Shown: one piece after another, positions 27,587-36,929 of the stretch
How positions within the stretch are numbered: position 1 is the stretch's first letter
How the letters are laid out: every line of letters begins with the position of its first letter
Assembly: GCF_023631325.1 (NCBI RefSeq)
Contig: NZ_JALQDG010000021.1
Span: forward strand, 1-64,000
DNA: 64,000 nucleotides
Reading direction: 5' to 3'
DNA from: Caballeronia sp. INDeC2
GTDB taxonomy: Bacteria; Pseudomonadota; Gammaproteobacteria; Burkholderiales; Burkholderiaceae
Notes under the pieces: generated by a model
Database searches by the model: none
The model's input: only the letters and a program-made list of their open reading frames with translations
Told to the model about the DNA's origin: nothing
Made by a program: the position numbers and the translations under genes

Positions 27587-28183
27587 ATGTTCGATCTATT
27601 CGACGACATCCCCAAGCCCGACCTCGTGTGGCATCCGGACTGGATCGATGCCGACGAAGGCTCCGATCTGATGGGCGCGCTCATCGCGGAAGTCGGCTGG
27701 CAGCAGGACACGATGACGACGCCCGGCGGCCGCGTGCCGTTGCCGCGCCTGACCGCGTGGCAAGGCGAGCCGGACGCGGTCTATGTGTATTCGGGCATTC
27801 GCAACGTGCCGCAGCCGTGGACGCCCGCCGTCGCGCAATTGCGCGAGCGCGCCGAAGCCGCGTGCGCTGCGCGCTTCAACAGCGTGCTGCTCAATCGCTA
27901 TCGCGGCGGGCTCGACAGCATGGGCTGGCACGCCGACAAGGAACGCGAACTCGGCCCGGAGCCGGTGATCGCATCGGTGAGTCTGGGCGCGACGCGCACC
28001 TTCGAGTTCCGCCACGCGCGCACGCACGCCACGCACACGCTCGCGCTCACGCACGGCAGCCTGCTCGTCATGCGCGGACGCACGCAGCAGGAATGGGTGC
28101 ATCGCGTGCCCAAGGAGCCGGCCGCGCGCGGCGAACGCATCAATCTCACATTCCGCTGGGTCGATGCATCGAAGCGCAAATGA
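27587..28183 (+). CDS. alkB: AlkB-like 2-oxoglutarate/Fe(II)-dependent DNA repair dioxygenase
   Basis: A 198-residue short AlkB-type enzyme that removes alkyl groups from bases by oxidation. The iron ligands are visible: H-x-D in W-H-A-D-K-E, and the distal His in W-V-H-R-V-P-K. The 2-oxoglutarate-binding arginines are in R-I-N-L-T-F-R. N-R-Y-x-x-G-x-D-S-M-G-W-H is the family signature. The start at 27587 gives the usual M-F-D-L-F. It is monocistronic, converging on the RidA gene. Confidence 0.9.
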   Translation: MFDLFDDIPKPDLVWHPDWIDADEGSDLMGALIAEVGWQQDTMTTPGGRVPLPRLTAWQGEPDAVYVYSGIRNVPQPWTPAVAQLRERAEAACAARFNSVLLNRYRGGLDSMGWHADKERELGPEPVIASVSLGATRTFEFRHARTHATHTLALTHGSLLVMRGRTQQEWVHRVPKEPAARGERINLTFRWVDASKRK

Positions 28184-28189
28184 AGCCGC

Positions 28190-28588
28190 CTACGCACGTT
28201 TGGCGACGAAGTCGATCTCGACGAGCGCATCGCGCGCAAGTCCCGTCACACCGACGCACGTGCGCGCCGGCAGCGGCTTCGGCAGAAAGTACGAGCGATA
28301 CACCGCGTTCATCGCGTCGTAATCGCGTTTGAACTCAGTCAGGAAGATCCGCGCGCTGACCACGTTGTCGAGCGTTAGTCCCACGCCGTGCAGCACGAGA
28401 ATCAGGTTGTCCATCACGCGACGCGTCTGCGCGGCGACGCCTTCGGGCAACGGCGCGGCGTCGTCATTGGGATCGGTCGGCATCTGGCCGGTGAAGAACA
28501 CCCAGCCGTCGGCTTCCGCCGCGTGCGAGAAAGGCCCGACGGGCTTCGGCGCGTCATCGACCATCGTGAATTTGGGCTGCTGGCTCAC
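28190..28588 (-). CDS. RidA-family protein
   Basis: A 132-residue member of the RidA/YjgF/UK114 family, which hydrolyses reactive enamine/imine intermediates. Marks: P-V-G-P-F-S-H-A near the start, V-F-F-T-G-Q-M-P, and a C-terminal R-T-C-V-G-V-T-G-L-A-R-D-A-L-V-E-I-D with the Arg that binds substrate carboxylate. The GTG start at 28588 is preferred over upstream codons because AGGAGG lies seven bases before it. Confidence 0.9.
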   Translation of the reverse strand: MSQQPKFTMVDDAPKPVGPFSHAAEADGWVFFTGQMPTDPNDDAAPLPEGVAAQTRRVMDNLILVLHGVGLTLDNVVSARIFLTEFKRDYDAMNAVYRSYFLPKPLPARTCVGVTGLARDALVEIDFVAKRA

Positions 28589-28718
28589 TTCGCCTCCTCG
28601 TTTTGCTTCCGTATCGAACGGAACCGGCACAACAACCGGCACGTTAGCGCGCCAAAATTGCACGCGTGTTTCGCCCCGTGCGAAGATGATGCGGCTTACG
28701 GTTACCTTCTCATACCCG

Positions 28719-29213
28719 ATGCTTCCCTACCCCATTCTCGCCGATGCAGTCCTGCGCATGCTGGCCGCGATGCTGATCGGCTGCATCATCGGCATCGACC
28801 GCGATCTGCACGGCAAGCCGACCGGCATGAAGACGCTCGGGCTCGTGTCCCTCGGCGCGTGCATCGCGACGATGTGCGCGCAAGGTTTCTCGATGACGCT
28901 CTCCCACGAAGCGGATGTATCGCGTGCCGTGCAGGGCATCGTGACCGGCGTCGGCTTTCTCGGCGCGGGCGTGATCCTGCAGAATCCGCGCGAGAACCGC
29001 GTGCGCGGGCTGACCACGGCGGCGTCGATCTGGGTGACGGCCGCCGTCGGCATCGTCTGCGGGCTGGGCGTGTGGAGCGTCGCGTTCATCGCGATGATTC
29101 TGATGATCGCGCTGATGACGATCGGGCGCGTCGTCGAAAAGCGTCTTCTGCGGCGCTGGATGAACAAGCCGGAAGGCGAGCGCCAGCAGTACGGCGACGT
29201 CGAAGAGGTTTAA
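28719..29213 (+). CDS. MgtC/SapB-family membrane protein
   Basis: A 164-residue inner-membrane protein with four to five helices. Family signature G-C-I-I-G-I-D-R-D, then K-P-T-G-M-K-T-L-G-L-V-S-L-G-A and G-F-L-G-A-G-V-I-L. Members are linked to magnesium-limited growth and ATP synthase control in other bacteria. This is the short form without the C-terminal soluble domain. An in-frame ATG at 28689 is an alternative start. Confidence 0.9.
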   Translation: MLPYPILADAVLRMLAAMLIGCIIGIDRDLHGKPTGMKTLGLVSLGACIATMCAQGFSMTLSHEADVSRAVQGIVTGVGFLGAGVILQNPRENRVRGLTTAASIWVTAAVGIVCGLGVWSVAFIAMILMIALMTIGRVVEKRLLRRWMNKPEGERQQYGDVEEV

Positions 29214-30382
29214 GCGAGTGCGCCCGCGACGGGCGCCTTCACGCGATTGCGGCCCGCCATCTTCGCGGCATAGAGCAGGCCGTCGGCGCGCGCCATCAGC
29301 GACGCGAGCGGCTCGCGCCCGTCCCACGCCGCGATGCCCGCGCTGAACGTGTAATGCAGCAGGCCGCCGGGCACTTCGCACGGCGTCGCTTCGACCGTCT
29401 TGCGCAGACGCTCGACGAGCGCGGCGACATCCTCGATACGCTCCGCCGTGCAGAAGAGACAAAACTCCTCGCCGCCGATGCGCCCGAACGCGTCGCCGTC
29501 GCGAATGCGCGAGCGCACGATCGACGCGAAATGACGCAGCACTTCGTCGCCCGCGGCGTGACCGTAACGGTCGTTGACGCTCTTGAAGTGATCGACGTCG
29601 ACGACGGCGACATACTCGCAGTCGCGTTTCTGTCCGGCGCGCGCGAGACGCTCGGCCGCCGTCGCCAGGAACGCTTTTCTCGACAGCGCGCCGGTGAGGT
29701 CGTCGAAGCGCGCGAGCCGTTCGAGGCGCTGCGCGAGCCGGTCGTGCGCCATCATCACGAGGCCGATGCACAGCGACGGCAGCACGAGAATGCCGAGCGC
29801 GAGAAACGTGATCTGCATCGGCCCGGGCTGCAGCAGCGCCGCCTGCGCGGGCGGCTTCACGGCGTAGATCGCGCCGCGCGCCGTATGACCGAGCGCGCCG
29901 AGCGCGGCCGCGCCCGCGACGAACAGATAGTTGTAGCGCGGCCGATCTTTCGGGCGCGCGAGCAGCACGCGGCGGGCGATGGCCAGATCGCAGGCGGCAT
30001 GAAACACCGACACGATCACCACGCGCACGTGCACATCGGGCACGACGTAGGTGAAGTACGCGATGCCCGCCATCACCCCGAGCCACATGAGCCAGCCGGT
30101 CCAGCGCTGCGCGGGGCGCGTGCGAACATCGAAGAAATCGTTGCACCCTTCGTAGATGAGCAGGATCGTCGCGGCGAGCAACTGGTTTGCCGCAACGATA
30201 CCGAGCCACGCGGGCGCCACGTTCTGCAAGGCGAAGAGCACGAGCGAAGCGATTGCGAGCACGTTCGCCAGCAGCCAGCGGCGCACGCCTGCAATCGCAT
30301 GCGAGAGCAGCGAAATCAGCACCAGTATCGAGAGAATGCTCGATAGCGCGGTGACGACGAGAATGCTGACGGGACTGAACAT
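29210..30382 (-). CDS. Membrane-bound diguanylate cyclase (GGDEF)
   Basis: A 390-residue protein with about six or seven hydrophobic helices (residues 1-215) followed by a GGDEF domain (225-385). The active-site signature is G-G-E-E-F at 303-307, so it is likely to make cyclic di-GMP. R-D-G-D at 294-297, five residues upstream, fits the RxxD inhibitory site. The metal Asp is in V-D-V-D-H-F-K. The sensed signal is unknown. Its stop overlaps the end of the convergent MgtC gene by 4 bases. Confidence 0.92.
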   Translation of the reverse strand: MFSPVSILVVTALSSILSILVLISLLSHAIAGVRRWLLANVLAIASLVLFALQNVAPAWLGIVAANQLLAATILLIYEGCNDFFDVRTRPAQRWTGWLMWLGVMAGIAYFTYVVPDVHVRVVIVSVFHAACDLAIARRVLLARPKDRPRYNYLFVAGAAALGALGHTARGAIYAVKPPAQAALLQPGPMQITFLALGILVLPSLCIGLVMMAHDRLAQRLERLARFDDLTGALSRKAFLATAAERLARAGQKRDCEYVAVVDVDHFKSVNDRYGHAAGDEVLRHFASIVRSRIRDGDAFGRIGGEEFCLFCTAERIEDVAALVERLRKTVEATPCEVPGGLLHYTFSAGIAAWDGREPLASLMARADGLLYAAKMAGRNRVKAPVAGALA

Positions 30383-30560
30383 CGCTGAAAAGTGGGCGGT
30401 ATATCGCTCGTGCTGAAGGAGGGCGCGTTTCGCTGACGGGGATTCGCGGCGAAAGAAGCACGAGTATCCGACATTGCCCACGTGTTTACGGCACGAACGG
30501 GCGCACCTTGAACAAGGCGATGTGCGGCGTGTGGCCGCATGTCAAAAGCACGTCGAAAGC

Positions 30561-30593
30561 AAAAACGCGGCGCAGCCTTTCGGCCCGCCGCGT
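30561..30593 (-). terminator. Intrinsic terminator for the small Arg/Trp-rich protein gene
   Basis: An 8-bp stem (ACGCGGCG / CGCCGCGT) with a further inner pairing; on the minus strand it is followed by TTTTTGC. Confidence 0.75.
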
Positions 30594-30616
30594 CCGTTCA
30601 AGCGATTTCCCACGCC

Positions 30617-30898
30617 TTACCATCCATGACGGTCGCGCCAGCGCTCCTCGCGACGCATCTCGTGATGCCAGCGGCGCTCACGCCATTCGTGACGGCGCCA
30701 TTCGCGCTCGCGCCAGTCATCGCGACGGTAGCCGTAACCGTCGCCGTATCCGTAATAGCCGACCGGCACGGCGGGCTGCGCGTACACCGGCACGCCCACG
30801 CCCACCGCGACATCGACGTGCGCATTCGCCGATGCCGACATTGCAAGTGCCACGATCCCCGCCAGCCCGATCGCCGTTCCAAGAAGTTTCTTCTTCAT
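30617..30898 (-). CDS. Small exported protein with Arg/Trp/Glu-rich tail
   Basis: A 93-residue protein. A signal peptide (K-K-K-L-L-G-T-A-I-G-L-A-G-I-V-A-L-A, cut after S-A-N-A) is followed by a Gly/Tyr/Val-rich part (G-V-G-V-P-V-Y, Y-Y-G-Y-G-D-G-Y-G-Y). The last 35 residues repeat R-x-x-W/E units (W-R-E-R-E-W-R-R-H-E-W). It has its own terminator. Similar low-complexity exported proteins are common in burkholderias; no function is known. Confidence 0.8.
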   Translation of the reverse strand: MKKKLLGTAIGLAGIVALAMSASANAHVDVAVGVGVPVYAQPAVPVGYYGYGDGYGYRRDDWREREWRRHEWRERRWHHEMRREERWRDRHGW

Positions 30899-31022
30899 GC
30901 GCTTTCTCCTTGCACCGAGTGCTCTATGAGTCAGTGCAGTCTAAAAAGCGATGGCGGATACAGGTGCAACGGGTCTGCCAGAAAGGTAACGTCAGGTAAC
31001 GGTCAGCCGGCGTGAACGTGTT

Positions 31023-31445
31023 CTACCGCACGCGCTTGCCGGATCCGTCGATGACGACTTCACCGTCTTCCTTCGTGAACGGTCCTTTCTGCGCTTCGGG
31101 CAGGATATCGAGCACCAGTTCCGACGGACGGCACAGCCGCGCGCCCTTCGGCGTATCGACGAACGGCCGGTTGATGAGGATCGGGTGCGCGAGCATTGCG
31201 TCGATGAGCTGATCGTCGGTGAGGCTCGGGTCGTCGAGACCGAGTTCGGCATACGGCGTGCCCTTCTCGCGCAGGGCTTCGCGCACGGAAAGACCCGCGC
31301 GCGCGATCAGCGCGACGAGCGTTTCGCGGCTCGGCGGATGCGTCAGATACTCGATCACGGCCGGCTCGATGCCCGCGTTGCGGATCAGTTCGAGCGTGTT
31401 GCGCGAGGTTCCACACTTCGGATTGTGGTAGATGGTGACGGTCAT
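31023..31445 (-). CDS. arsC: Arsenate reductase, glutaredoxin-type (ArsC)
   Basis: A 140-residue ArsC-family protein. The catalytic cysteine is Cys11 in N-P-K-C-G-T-S-R-N. The anion-binding arginine region reads I-L-I-N-R-P-F-V, and the C-terminal part has R-P-S-E-L-V-L-D-I-L. It reduces arsenate to arsenite with glutaredoxin. No arsenite pump or ArsR gene is adjacent, so it is a stand-alone copy. The start at 31445 begins right at the beta strand T-V-T-I-Y-H-N. Confidence 0.92.
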   Translation of the reverse strand: MTVTIYHNPKCGTSRNTLELIRNAGIEPAVIEYLTHPPSRETLVALIARAGLSVREALREKGTPYAELGLDDPSLTDDQLIDAMLAHPILINRPFVDTPKGARLCRPSELVLDILPEAQKGPFTKEDGEVVIDGSGKRVR

Positions 31446-31903
31446 TGTCGCGATGTCCCTGCGGTTCGGAGTGAGCGTGATGGCACGCTCGCATTCTAGA
31501 ACGAGCCGCGATGACGCGACCGACAGCCTCGCGCCACGCGCGCGACCGTATCCGGGATGCACACTCGATTGTGCTGTTCATTCGGACATCCTCAGCCTAT
31601 AAAGAAATGTGCAGCGCGGCATGCGTCTTCTGCGGACCTGCGGGTCCCCTTCGCCGGCAAGCGCACCGGCGCTCCGCCTGCATCGTATCGGCGAGATGCC
31701 GTGCGTGAATCGCACATCAACGAGTTCGGGAACCGGCCACGGCGCACGCAGCCACGCCGGAACCGGAGCCATATCCGTCCGGCCTGCGTGCTACGCATGG
31801 CGCCGCAGCACTCGTGGCACGTTCCGTGCGGATCAACCGTCCGAATCAGAGAATAGCGTTACGCGGCAGTCACGCGAGCGCGCCTTCCGATCAAGGAGTC
31901 GAC
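31446..31903. other. Intergenic region between arsC and an exported protein gene
   Basis: A 458-base gap between divergent genes. Open frames crossing it have no recognisable protein features. No tRNA, riboswitch or repeat was identified; it should contain two divergent promoters. Confidence 0.4.
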
Positions 31904-32209
31904 ATGAAATCTCGTATCGCCATGGCGGCGCTCGCCGCCTCGCTACTTGCCACTGCGGGCCTCGCTTCGGCCCAGCAGACTTACTATCGCACCGCGCAAG
32001 TGCCCGGACAGGCCACCGCCGATACCTGGACCGATCCCGGCGCGCCCCAGCAAAGCGCAATGCAGCAGGACCAATCGAGCGACACGTCGTACGGCGGAGC
32101 ACCGATGACGCGCGGCGCGGCCGGCAATACCACGATGGGCACGATGGACAGCGCCGCATCGAAGCCCTGTACGCGCGGGCCGCAATGCAACATCTTCTTC
32201 GGCAACTGA
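31904..32209 (+). CDS. Small exported hypothetical protein
   Basis: A 101-residue protein with a signal peptide (K-S-R-I-A-M-A-A-L-A-A-S-L-L-A-T-A-G-L-A-S-A, cut before Q-Q). The mature region is polar, rich in Gln, Thr, Ser and Gly. A C-terminal pair of cysteines (K-P-C-T-R-G-P-Q-C-N) could form a disulphide loop. CAAGGAG precedes the ATG. Function unknown. Confidence 0.72.
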   Translation: MKSRIAMAALAASLLATAGLASAQQTYYRTAQVPGQATADTWTDPGAPQQSAMQQDQSSDTSYGGAPMTRGAAGNTTMGTMDSAASKPCTRGPQCNIFFGN

Positions 32210-32314
32210 GCGGGCAACGAAGCCGGTTCAACTGCGTTAGCATGCGTGCATGACCCACGCGCGTCCGTTCGAAACGAGCGGGCGCGCACTCCCTTTTCTC
32301 ACGGAACGGCGATC

Positions 32315-32581
32315 ATGCGGCGCGACGAATTTCTCGCACTCCTTTCCAGCGAAGGCTTCGCCGAAGCCGTCACGGTGACGCGCGAGCCGAACGGTTCGCT
32401 CGATGTCCACGTGCATCCGTTCGAAGCCAAGGCGCTGATTCTCGAAGGCGACCTCACGATCCGCACCGGCGACGGCGTGAACACCTATCGCCCGGGCGAT
32501 ATCTTCCATCTCGCGACGAATATCGAGCACTCGGAGCAGTACGGTCCCGAGGGCGTGAGCTATCTCGTCGGCCGCAAATAA
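32315..32581 (+). CDS. Small cupin-domain protein
   Basis: An 88-residue single cupin. It has V-H-V-H-P-F-E-A-K-A-L-I-L-E-G-D and Y-R-P-G-D-I-F-H-L-A-T-N-I-E-H, which fit the two cupin motifs with His residues for metal. The start is not fixed: the ATG at 32315 has only a weak upstream purine run, and an in-frame GTG at 32246 would add 23 residues. It precedes the DUF72 gene by 6 bases, so the two are co-transcribed. Confidence 0.82.
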   Translation: MRRDEFLALLSSEGFAEAVTVTREPNGSLDVHVHPFEAKALILEGDLTIRTGDGVNTYRPGDIFHLATNIEHSEQYGPEGVSYLVGRK

Positions 32582-32587
32582 GCGCTC

Positions 32588-33406
32588 ATGGCTACATCGA
32601 AGAGCAAGACCGGGCAGATCCGCATCGGCGTCGGTGGATGGACGTACGAGCCGTGGCGCGGCACGTTTTATCCCGAAGATCTCGTGCAGAAGCGCGAACT
32701 CGAACACGCGAGCCGCGCGCTCACGAGCATCGAAGTGAATGGCACGTTCTACGGGTCGCAGAAGCCCACGACGTTCATCAAGTGGCGCGACGAGACGCCC
32801 GACGATTTCGTGTTCTCGCTCAAGGCGCCGCGCTACGCGACGAATCGCCGTGTGCTCGCCGAAGCCGGCGATACGATCGAGCGTTTCTTCGGCAGCGGCG
32901 TGCTCGAACTTCAGGACAAGCTCGGCCCGATCAACTGGCAATTCGCGCCGACGAAGAAGTTCGATCCCGAAGATTTCGAGCGCTTTCTGGAACTGCTGCC
33001 CGCGAAAGTCGAAGGACGCGCGATTCGTCACGCGATCGAAGTCCGGCACGAGAGTTTCTGCGATGCGGCGTTCGTCGCGCTCGCGCAAAAGTATCGCGTC
33101 GCAGTGGTCATCGCGGGAGATTCGAAATATCCGCAGATCGCGGACGTGACCGCGCCGTTCGTCTACGCGCGCATCATGGGCACGACGGACAAGCAGGCGA
33201 ACGGCTATGCGAAGGCGGCGCTCGATCAATGGACAGATCGCGCGAAAACGTGGGCCGCGGGCGGCTCGCCGGACGACTTGCAGACGTTCGGCCAGACGGC
33301 GGCCCCGAAGGCGGCGTCGCGCGATGTGTTTCTCTACGTCATCAGCGGCTTCAAGGAGCGCAATCCCGCCGCGGCGATCGCGCTCATCGAGCGGTTGAAA
33401 AAGTAG
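32588..33406 (+). CDS. DUF72 (YecE-like) protein
   Basis: A 272-residue protein of the DUF72 TIM-barrel-like family. Marks: I-R-I-G-V-G-G-W-T-Y-E-P-W near the start, F-S-L-K-A-P-R-Y near residue 77, and L-G-P-I-N-W-Q-F-A-P near residue 113. The biochemical role is not known. It starts 6 bases after the cupin stop and converges on gudD. Confidence 0.9.
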   Translation: MATSKSKTGQIRIGVGGWTYEPWRGTFYPEDLVQKRELEHASRALTSIEVNGTFYGSQKPTTFIKWRDETPDDFVFSLKAPRYATNRRVLAEAGDTIERFFGSGVLELQDKLGPINWQFAPTKKFDPEDFERFLELLPAKVEGRAIRHAIEVRHESFCDAAFVALAQKYRVAVVIAGDSKYPQIADVTAPFVYARIMGTTDKQANGYAKAALDQWTDRAKTWAAGGSPDDLQTFGQTAAPKAASRDVFLYVISGFKERNPAAAIALIERLKK

Positions 33407-33421
33407 CAGCGCCTCAAAGTC

Positions 33422-34762
33422 TCAACGCACGAGGCAAGGCTTCTTGTTATCGAACTTCCAGTTCGGAATCAGATACTGCATCGCGACGCCGTCATCGCGC
33501 GCGCCCAAGCCGTGCTGCTGATACAGCGCATGCGCCTTCTCGACTTCGTCCATATCCAATTCGACGCCCAGGCCCGGCACTTCCGGCACCTTCACCTTGC
33601 CGCCGACGATCTGCAGCGGATCGCGCGTCAGACGCTGGCCGTCTTGCCAGATCCAGTGCGTGTCGATGGCCGTGATCTTGCCCGGCGCGGCAGCGGCGAC
33701 GTGCGTGAACATCGCAAGCGACACGTCGAAATGATTGTTCGAGTGCGAGCCCCACGTGAGGCCCCAGTCGTTGCACATCTGCGCGACGCGCACCGAGCCG
33801 TGCATCGTCCAGAAATGCGGATCGGCGAGCGGGATATCGACGGATTGCAACTGGATCGCGTGACCCATCTGACGCCAGTCGGTCGCGATCATGTTGGTCG
33901 CCGTCGGCAGGCCGGTCGCGCGGCGGAACTCGGCCATCACTTCGCGGCCCGAATAGCCGTTTTCCGCGCCGCACGGATCTTCCGCGTAGGCGAGCACGTC
34001 GTGCTTGTCGCGGCACAGGCGGATCGCTTCGGCGAGCGACCATGCGCCGTTCGGATCGAGCGTCACGCGCGCTTCGGGGAAACGTTCGGCCAGCGCGGTG
34101 GCCGCTTCCATTTCCGCGTCGCCGGCGAGCACGCCGCCTTTCAACTTGAAGTCGTTGAATCCGTAGCGCGCCTGCGCCGCTTCCGCGAGACGCACGACCG
34201 CTTCCGGCGTCAGCGCGACTTCGGTGCGCAGGCGTTCCCAGTCGTCCTTGTCGTCCGCGCCGGACGCGTACGGCAGATCCGTCTTGTTGCGATCGCCGAT
34301 GTAGAACAGATAGCCGAGCATTTCGACTTCATCGCGCTGCTGGCCTTCGCCGAGCAGCGCCGCGACAGGCACGCCCAGATGCTGGCCGAGCAGGTCGAGC
34401 AGCGCGGCTTCGAGCGCCGTGACGGCGTGGATCGTCGTGCGCAGATCGAAGGTTTGCAGTCCGCGACCGCCTGCGTCGCGATCGGCGAATGCCTTGCGAA
34501 CCTTGTTGAGCACCGCCTGTATGTTGCCGATGGATTGCCCGACCACATACGCGCGCGCATCGTCGATCGTCTTTCGGATGGCCTCGCCGCCCGGTACTTC
34601 GCCCACGCCCGTGTTACCCGCACTGTCCTTCAGGATTACGATGTTGCGCGTGAAGAACGGCCCGTGCGCGCCGGAGAGATTCATGAGCATGCTGTCGCGG
34701 CCGGCAACCGGCACGACGCGCAATTCCGTGATTGTCGGAGTGGAATGGGCTTTCGTGGACAT
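33422..34762 (-). CDS. gudD: Glucarate dehydratase
   Basis: GudD dehydrates D-glucarate (and often L-idarate) to 5-keto-4-deoxyglucarate. The 446-residue enolase-superfamily protein has the N-terminal capping domain ([19 protein letters not shown]) and the barrel with the K-L-K-G-G-V base motif. Metal ligands lie in L-D-P-N-G-A-W and Y-A-E-D-P-C-G, and the catalytic His region is W-G-S-H-S-N-N-H-F. All are typical. It belongs with garR and garL further upstream, but a 427-base gap separates it from garR, so it probably has its own promoter. Confidence 0.96.
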   Translation of the reverse strand: MSTKAHSTPTITELRVVPVAGRDSMLMNLSGAHGPFFTRNIVILKDSAGNTGVGEVPGGEAIRKTIDDARAYVVGQSIGNIQAVLNKVRKAFADRDAGGRGLQTFDLRTTIHAVTALEAALLDLLGQHLGVPVAALLGEGQQRDEVEMLGYLFYIGDRNKTDLPYASGADDKDDWERLRTEVALTPEAVVRLAEAAQARYGFNDFKLKGGVLAGDAEMEAATALAERFPEARVTLDPNGAWSLAEAIRLCRDKHDVLAYAEDPCGAENGYSGREVMAEFRRATGLPTATNMIATDWRQMGHAIQLQSVDIPLADPHFWTMHGSVRVAQMCNDWGLTWGSHSNNHFDVSLAMFTHVAAAAPGKITAIDTHWIWQDGQRLTRDPLQIVGGKVKVPEVPGLGVELDMDEVEKAHALYQQHGLGARDDGVAMQYLIPNWKFDNKKPCLVR

Positions 34763-34855
34763 GAGCGTGATCCTGTGAGATGAGCGAGTGACAGTGCGCG
34801 CCGCGAGGGACCGCGTGACGGTCGTGCAATGACCCGATTCGCGTAATCAAATTGC

Positions 34856-34877
34856 GTTATACGTTGTCTGATGACAT
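34856..34877. promoter_or_regulatory. Candidate operator upstream of gudD (site 1)
   Basis: GTTATACGTTGTCTGATGACAT lies about 95 bases before the gudD start codon. The core TGTC-TGAT-GACA has inverted TGTC/GACA half-sites as expected for a dimeric GntR-type regulator. The 10-mer GTCTGATGAC repeats exactly at 35002 and on the other strand at 36978. Confidence 0.55.
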
Positions 34878-35001
34878 TGTATGACGGCGTTCATTTCGTG
34901 CCAATCGCGCGTTTACCCTTTCGGGCCTGAGCCTTTACCGGCATGACCATGAGACGAAACATCCGTTGCAGAGCGCTTTGGCCAAAAGGATTACCTAAGA
35001 G

Positions 35002-35011
35002 GTCTGATGAC
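35002..35011. promoter_or_regulatory. Candidate operator in the gudD-garR gap (site 2)
   Basis: An exact copy of GTCTGATGAC, 240 bases upstream of gudD. Flanks (AAGAG before, TACC after) differ from site 1. Confidence 0.45.
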
Positions 35012-35189
35012 TACCACTTACGATCGTTCATCAACAACGTAGCATGGGCACGCGGACGTGGATCTCGCGTGGTTTGAGGATCGCTGCGGAGAAGTGTGGC
35101 GGCTTCGCGATCGAGCATTTCGCGCGCATCGAAAAGCGCCGAGACGATGCCGCCGGAAAAGACCGGCAGCATCAAAGTAGCGGAAGGGG

Positions 35190-36083
35190 TTACTTCGCCT
35201 TCTGTCCGATCTCGTGATCGGCCATGATTTCGAGCGCGCGCACCATGCCCGAGTGATCCCACGCCTTGCCGCCGTGCGCCGCGCACGCGTTGAACAACTG
35301 CATGCACGTCGACGTGTTCGGCAGCGCGACGCCGAGCGCCTGCGCGGTCGCGAGCGCCAGATTCAAATCCTTCTGATGCAGTTCGATGCGAAAGCCCGGA
35401 TTGAACGTGCGCTTCGTCATGCGCTCGCCGTGCACTTCGAGAATGCGCGACGACGCGAAGCCGCCCATCAGCGCGGTGCGGACCTTTTCAGCATCGACGC
35501 CCGCCTTCGACGCGAGCAGCAACGCCTCGCCGACCGCCTCGATGGTCGCCGCGACGATCACCTGATTCGCGACCTTGCACACCTGCCCTGCGCCGACTTC
35601 GCCGATCAGCGAGATGTTCTTGCCCATCATGTCGAAGAGCGGCTTGACCTTGTCGAAGGTCGCTTGCGCGCCGCCGACCATGATCGTGAGCGACGCGGCC
35701 TTCGCGCCGACTTCGCCGCCCGACACGGGCGCGTCGAGATAATCGGCGCCCTTCTCGCGCACTTTCGCCGCGAACTCGCGCGTGGCGATCGGCGAAATCG
35801 AGCTCATGTCGACGACGATCTGACCGCTCTTCAGCTTGCCGGCGACGCCGTTCTCGCCGAACAGCACACGTTCGACGTCCGGCGTATCCGGCACCATGAT
35901 GAAGATCACGTCCGCCTTCTCGGCGACGGCGGCCGGCGAATCGCATGCCGTGGCACCAGCGCCCGTGAGGTCGGCGGGCACGCCGCTACGCGTGAACGCC
36001 GCGAGCTCGACGCCGTTCTTAAGAAGATTGGCCGCCATGGGATTGCCCATGATGCCCAGTCCAATGAAGCCTGCCTTTTGCAT
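35190..36083 (-). CDS. garR: 2-hydroxy-3-oxopropionate (tartronate semialdehyde) reductase
   Basis: GarR reduces tartronate semialdehyde, made by GarL, to D-glycerate. The 297-residue protein has the Rossmann start F-I-G-L-G-I-M-G-N-P-M-A and the substrate loop D-A-P-V-S-G-G-E-V-G-A. The catalytic helix reads G-A-G-Q-V-C-K-V-A-N-Q, with Lys, and G-F-R-I-E-L-H-Q-K-D-L-N-L-A comes near the end. It lies 60 bases after garL on the same strand, so the two form an operon. Confidence 0.95.
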   Translation of the reverse strand: MQKAGFIGLGIMGNPMAANLLKNGVELAAFTRSGVPADLTGAGATACDSPAAVAEKADVIFIMVPDTPDVERVLFGENGVAGKLKSGQIVVDMSSISPIATREFAAKVREKGADYLDAPVSGGEVGAKAASLTIMVGGAQATFDKVKPLFDMMGKNISLIGEVGAGQVCKVANQVIVAATIEAVGEALLLASKAGVDAEKVRTALMGGFASSRILEVHGERMTKRTFNPGFRIELHQKDLNLALATAQALGVALPNTSTCMQLFNACAAHGGKAWDHSGMVRALEIMADHEIGQKAK

Positions 36084-36143
36084 GTATCGCTCCTTGATGT
36101 CGATTTTCGGTGTCGGCCCGGTCGAGGATGGCGCGTGTCGCTC

Positions 36144-36929
36144 TCACGCCGGGATGAAGTGTTTCCTGACCGCCTGTGCGGCGTTTCTGAGCATGCCGAG
36201 ATCCGCGCATACCGCGACGAGCGTGCAGCCCTGCGCGATGTAGCGCTCGGCGTCTTCCTGAACGGGCGCGAGAATGCCGCTCGGCTTGCCCGCCGCGTGC
36301 GCGCGCTCGAACACATGTGCGATGACCGCCTGCATGTCCGGATGATTGGCGTTGCCGAGGTGGCCGTACGCCGCCGCGAGATCCGACGGGCCGACGAACA
36401 GCGCATCGACGCCATCGACCGCGATGATCTCGTCGATCGCTTCGACCGCCGCGCGGCTCTCGATCTGCACCGCGACGCTGATGTTGTCGTTCGCCACCTG
36501 GAAGTAGTTCGGAACCGTGCCGTAGCGATTGCCGCGATGCCCGACCGACACGCCGCGGATGCCCTGAGGAGGATAACGCGTCGCGGCGACGGCGCGCTCG
36601 GCCTCGGCGGCGTTATCGACGAACGGGATCAGGAAATTCACGAAGCCCGCGTCGAGCAGCTTCTTGATCGCGACAGGATCGTTCGCTTGCGGGCGCACGA
36701 CGGGCGCGCTCTGGCTGTCCTTCAGCGCCATTAATTGCGGGATGAGCGTGAGCGCGTCGTTCGGCGCGTGCTCGGCGTCGAGCAGCATCCAGTCGAAGCC
36801 GACCACGCCGACCAGTTCGGTGACGACCGGACTCGCCAGCGACATCCAGCAGCCGATCAGCTTCTTGCGCTCACGCAGCGACGTTCGGAATGAATTGGGC
36901 AGCGGTTGATACGGTGACGAAGACGACAT
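36144..36929 (-). CDS. garL: 2-dehydro-3-deoxyglucarate aldolase
   Basis: GarL splits 5-keto-4-deoxyglucarate (2-dehydro-3-deoxyglucarate) into pyruvate and tartronate semialdehyde. The 261-residue HpcH/HpaI class II aldolase shows [36 protein letters not shown], and [11 protein letters not shown]. These hold the metal Glu/Asp and the catalytic Arg/His. It heads the garL-garR operon, divergent from the GntR regulator. Confidence 0.94.
   Translation of the reverse strand: MSSSSPYQPLPNSFRTSLRERKKLIGCWMSLASPVVTELVGVVGFDWMLLDAEHAPNDALTLIPQLMALKDSQSAPVVRPQANDPVAIKKLLDAGFVNFLIPFVDNAAEAERAVAATRYPPQGIRGVSVGHRGNRYGTVPNYFQVANDNISVAVQIESRAAVEAIDEIIAVDGVDALFVGPSDLAAAYGHLGNANHPDMQAVIAHVFERAHAAGKPSGILAPVQEDAERYIAQGCTLVAVCADLGMLRNAAQAVRKHFIPA

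Larger units (their letters stand above)
34763..35189. other. Regulatory gap between garR end and gudD start
   Basis: A 427-base region upstream of gudD. It carries two copies of GTCTGATGAC (34867-34876 and 35002-35011). An AT-rich promoter-like stretch with GTTATACG is at 34856. A possible short open frame on the minus strand around 35011-35180 (V-F-S-G-G-I-V-S-A-L-F-D-A-R-E) might be a gene remnant, but it is unsupported. Confidence 0.5.
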
